A stretch of 5,661 bases of DNA. Origin: Geobacter sp. UBA698. Lineage in GTDB: Bacteria; Desulfobacterota; Desulfuromonadia; Geobacterales; Pseudopelobacteraceae. The notes beneath the pieces are model-generated. The model saw only the letters and a list, made by a program, of their open reading frames with translations, made no database searches and was not told where the DNA came from. Shown piece after piece: positions 4,286 through 5,661 of this stretch. Within the stretch, counting starts at the first letter, position 1. Each line of letters starts with the position of its first letter. The position numbers and the translations under genes are program-made. The stretch covers positions 179-5,839 of the forward strand of contig DBMM01000140.1 in assembly GCA_002298925.1 (NCBI GenBank). The letters are read 5' to 3'.

Positions 4286-5661
4286 GTGAAGGTCGGAAAG
4301 CACCCGTCGGCGAACAGCGGCTGCTGCAGGCGAGACCAGTTGTACGCGAACTGGAAGGTGTCGAGATCGCTGAAGGTCTGTCCGATCACTTGCATGCCTG
4401 CGGGCATCCTGCCCTCGACGATCCCGAGCGGGACATCGACAATCGGATAGCGATTGAGGAGGTTCCACGGCCACGTCATCGCATAGCCCAGCCCACAGCC
4501 TTCCAATAGGGGCACATTCCTTTCCTTGCTCTTGAACATGTCGGCGCCAACGAGGGACGTCGCCATGGTCGGCATGAGCAGGATGCGGTAGCCCTTGCCG
4601 TAGACGCGCTGCTGAACCTGCAAGTGCCAGCGCGCCTGCAACGCCTCGGCTTCGTCAGCCTGACGCGGTCCGATGGCTGTGCCGGCGACCTGGTCGAGGA
4701 TGTCAGTCATATAGGGTGAGAGTTGATCACGACGGCCGTTCGCGATCTCGACTATCACGCCGATGGAGGTCGCCATCAGACCATGAGCGAAGTTGTTAAA
4801 GTCTTTCTTCGAGAAGCCGCAGTCGACTTCGTCCACGACGCAACCGGCGGCGCGGAGCACCTTGATGCCTTTCAGCATCGCTTCCTTCATCGCCGGCGTG
4901 ACCTTGGCGATGTTGGCGCCCCAGTCCACGGCGATGCGCCACCCCGAAAGGTCCGGGTATTGGGCAGGATAGTCGAGGCGCGGCCGGATTGCGGCCATGC
5001 TCTTCTCGGAGGGGCCGACGATGGCGTTCTGGAAATGGACCAGGTCGTCAAAGCGTCTGGCCATCGGACCGTGGGTCCACATGGTAACTTCTCCGCTTGC
5101 AACCCGCCCGTGCGTCGGCCTGTAGCCATAGATACCGTTTTGCGAAGCGGGAAGGCGGATCGAGCCCCCCATGTCCGACCCAGTAGCGAGCGTCGAGAAG
5201 CCTGCGGCAAGCGCCGCTCCCGATCCCGCCGACGACCCACCCGGGGAGTACTCCAGATCCCACGGAGTACGGGTCGTGCCATAGGCGCGGGTGGACGCGC
5301 CGACGAAGAGATAGAACTCCGGCACGGTCGTCTGGAACGGCATGACGGCGCCGGCCGCCTCGAGCATGTCGACGATGGCCGCGTTTTCCGTTGCAGGCGG
5401 CGCGTCCTTGAAGAGGAGCGAGCCCTGCGTCGTTTTCCAGCCTACACGGTTGCAATCGTCCTTGACGGCGACCGTAATCCCTTCCAGCGGCCTCGCCTCG
5501 CCGCGCCGGTAGCGCGCTTCGGACTCCCGGGCTTCCTTCATCGCCTGGTCAAAATGCTTGTAGGTGATGCAATTGACCTTCGGGTTGAGCGCTTCTATCC
5601 GTTTGATCTGCGCCTTCAGCAGATCAACTGGCGAAGCCTTCCTGGCCTTGAACATGGCCTT
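4282..5661 (-). CDS. Amidase-signature family enzyme, N-terminus outside window
   Basis: The frame is open to the right edge (459 codons before TGA 4282-4284). ATG 5655 is not a likely start, because KAMFKARKASPVDLLKAQI is a continuous first helix of this family; perhaps 10-30 residues are missing. Counted from that Met, the catalytic triad is complete: Lys65 in ITVAVKDDCN, the cis-Ser141 in SPGGSSAGSGAA and the nucleophile Ser165 in GSDMGGSIRLPAS, with the 24-residue Ser-Ser spacing of known members. IYGYRPTHGRV follows as expected, and the C-terminus has the family's VDVPLG...MPAGMQVIGQTF. The second Gly of the usual GGSSGG is Ala here. These cytoplasmic enzymes cleave amides to acid and ammonia or amine; fatty-acid amide hydrolase and GatA are relatives, but a GatA role is unlikely without GatB or GatC beside it. 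There is no signal peptide in the visible part. The gene looks richer in GC than its neighbours. It may feed on amides taken up near the exported amidohydrolase, an inference from position. Confidence 0.9.
   Translation of the reverse strand, partial: KAMFKARKASPVDLLKAQIKRIEALNPKVNCITYKHFDQAMKEARESEARYRRGEARPLEGITVAVKDDCNRVGWKTTQGSLLFKDAPPATENAAIVDMLEAAGAVMPFQTTVPEFYLFVGASTRAYGTTRTPWDLEYSPGGSSAGSGAALAAGFSTLATGSDMGGSIRLPASQNGIYGYRPTHGRVASGEVTMWTHGPMARRFDDLVHFQNAIVGPSEKSMAAIRPRLDYPAQYPDLSGWRIAVDWGANIAKVTPAMKEAMLKGIKVLRAAGCVVDEVDCGFSKKDFNNFAHGLMATSIGVIVEIANGRRDQLSPYMTDILDQVAGTAIGPRQADEAEALQARWHLQVQQRVYGKGYRILLMPTMATSLVGADMFKSKERNVPLLEGCGLGYAMTWPWNLLNRYPIVDVPLGIVEGRMPAGMQVIGQTFSDLDTFQFAYNWSRLQQPLFADGCFPTFT

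Noticed and set aside
3382..4450. Plus-strand ORFs (3382-3831 and 3893-4450)
   Set aside because: Both are antisense to the Spy-like protein or amidase and resemble no family; the minus-strand frames carry the signals and motifs.
4887..5455. Two overlapping minus-strand ORFs inside the amidase (4887-5282 and 5048-5455)
   Set aside because: They are frame shadows caused by high GC; the amidase frame contains the complete Lys-Ser-Ser triad.

Overview
The window comes from a Gram-negative bacterium. It encodes Sec-exported periplasmic proteins, a lipobox lipoprotein and the tail of an OprB-type outer-membrane porin. The mixture (a Spy/CpxP-like periplasmic protein, an NHL-repeat lipoprotein, and a lipoprotein of a type common in deltaproteobacteria) would fit Desulfobacterota, Nitrospirota or a related proteobacterial lineage, but nothing here fixes the taxon. 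Every supportable gene lies on the minus strand, so the text below follows transcription from high to low coordinates.

Layout: (1) 5661-4282, an amidase-signature enzyme cut off at its N-terminus by the window edge, with a bulged hairpin at its stop codon. (2) 4281-4069, a gap with a possible 28-residue relic. (3) 4068-3568, an exported Spy/CpxP-like protein, followed directly by an 11-bp hairpin and a small acidic ORF (3537-3427). (4) 3412-2562, a four-repeat NHL lipoprotein whose best start (ATG at 3412, strong Shine-Dalgarno) is out of frame with the rest. (5) 2518-1860, a decayed stretch: an amidohydrolase-family-3 pseudogene with several frameshifts and a large internal deletion, whose stop abuts the last 78 residues of an OprB-like porin. 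(6) 1738-1103, an intact lipoprotein. (7) 1037-1, an intact exported amidohydrolase of family 3 (YtcJ-like) that runs off the left edge. It is the largest gene on that side and has no stop codon in the window.

The genes suggest a scavenging locus for compounds with C-N bonds: an amidase, two amidohydrolase paralogues (one dead) and a porin remnant. Decay has removed one amidohydrolase and most of the porin, leaving the second amidohydrolase and the lipoprotein intact. That link is inferred from gene content only; no substrate can be named.

I see no tRNA, rRNA, CRISPR array, insertion sequence or attachment site, and no convincing new multi-gene system. The points most worth a second look are the pseudogene/porin junction, the frame break at the start of the NHL gene, and the hairpin covering the candidate starts of the small ORF.
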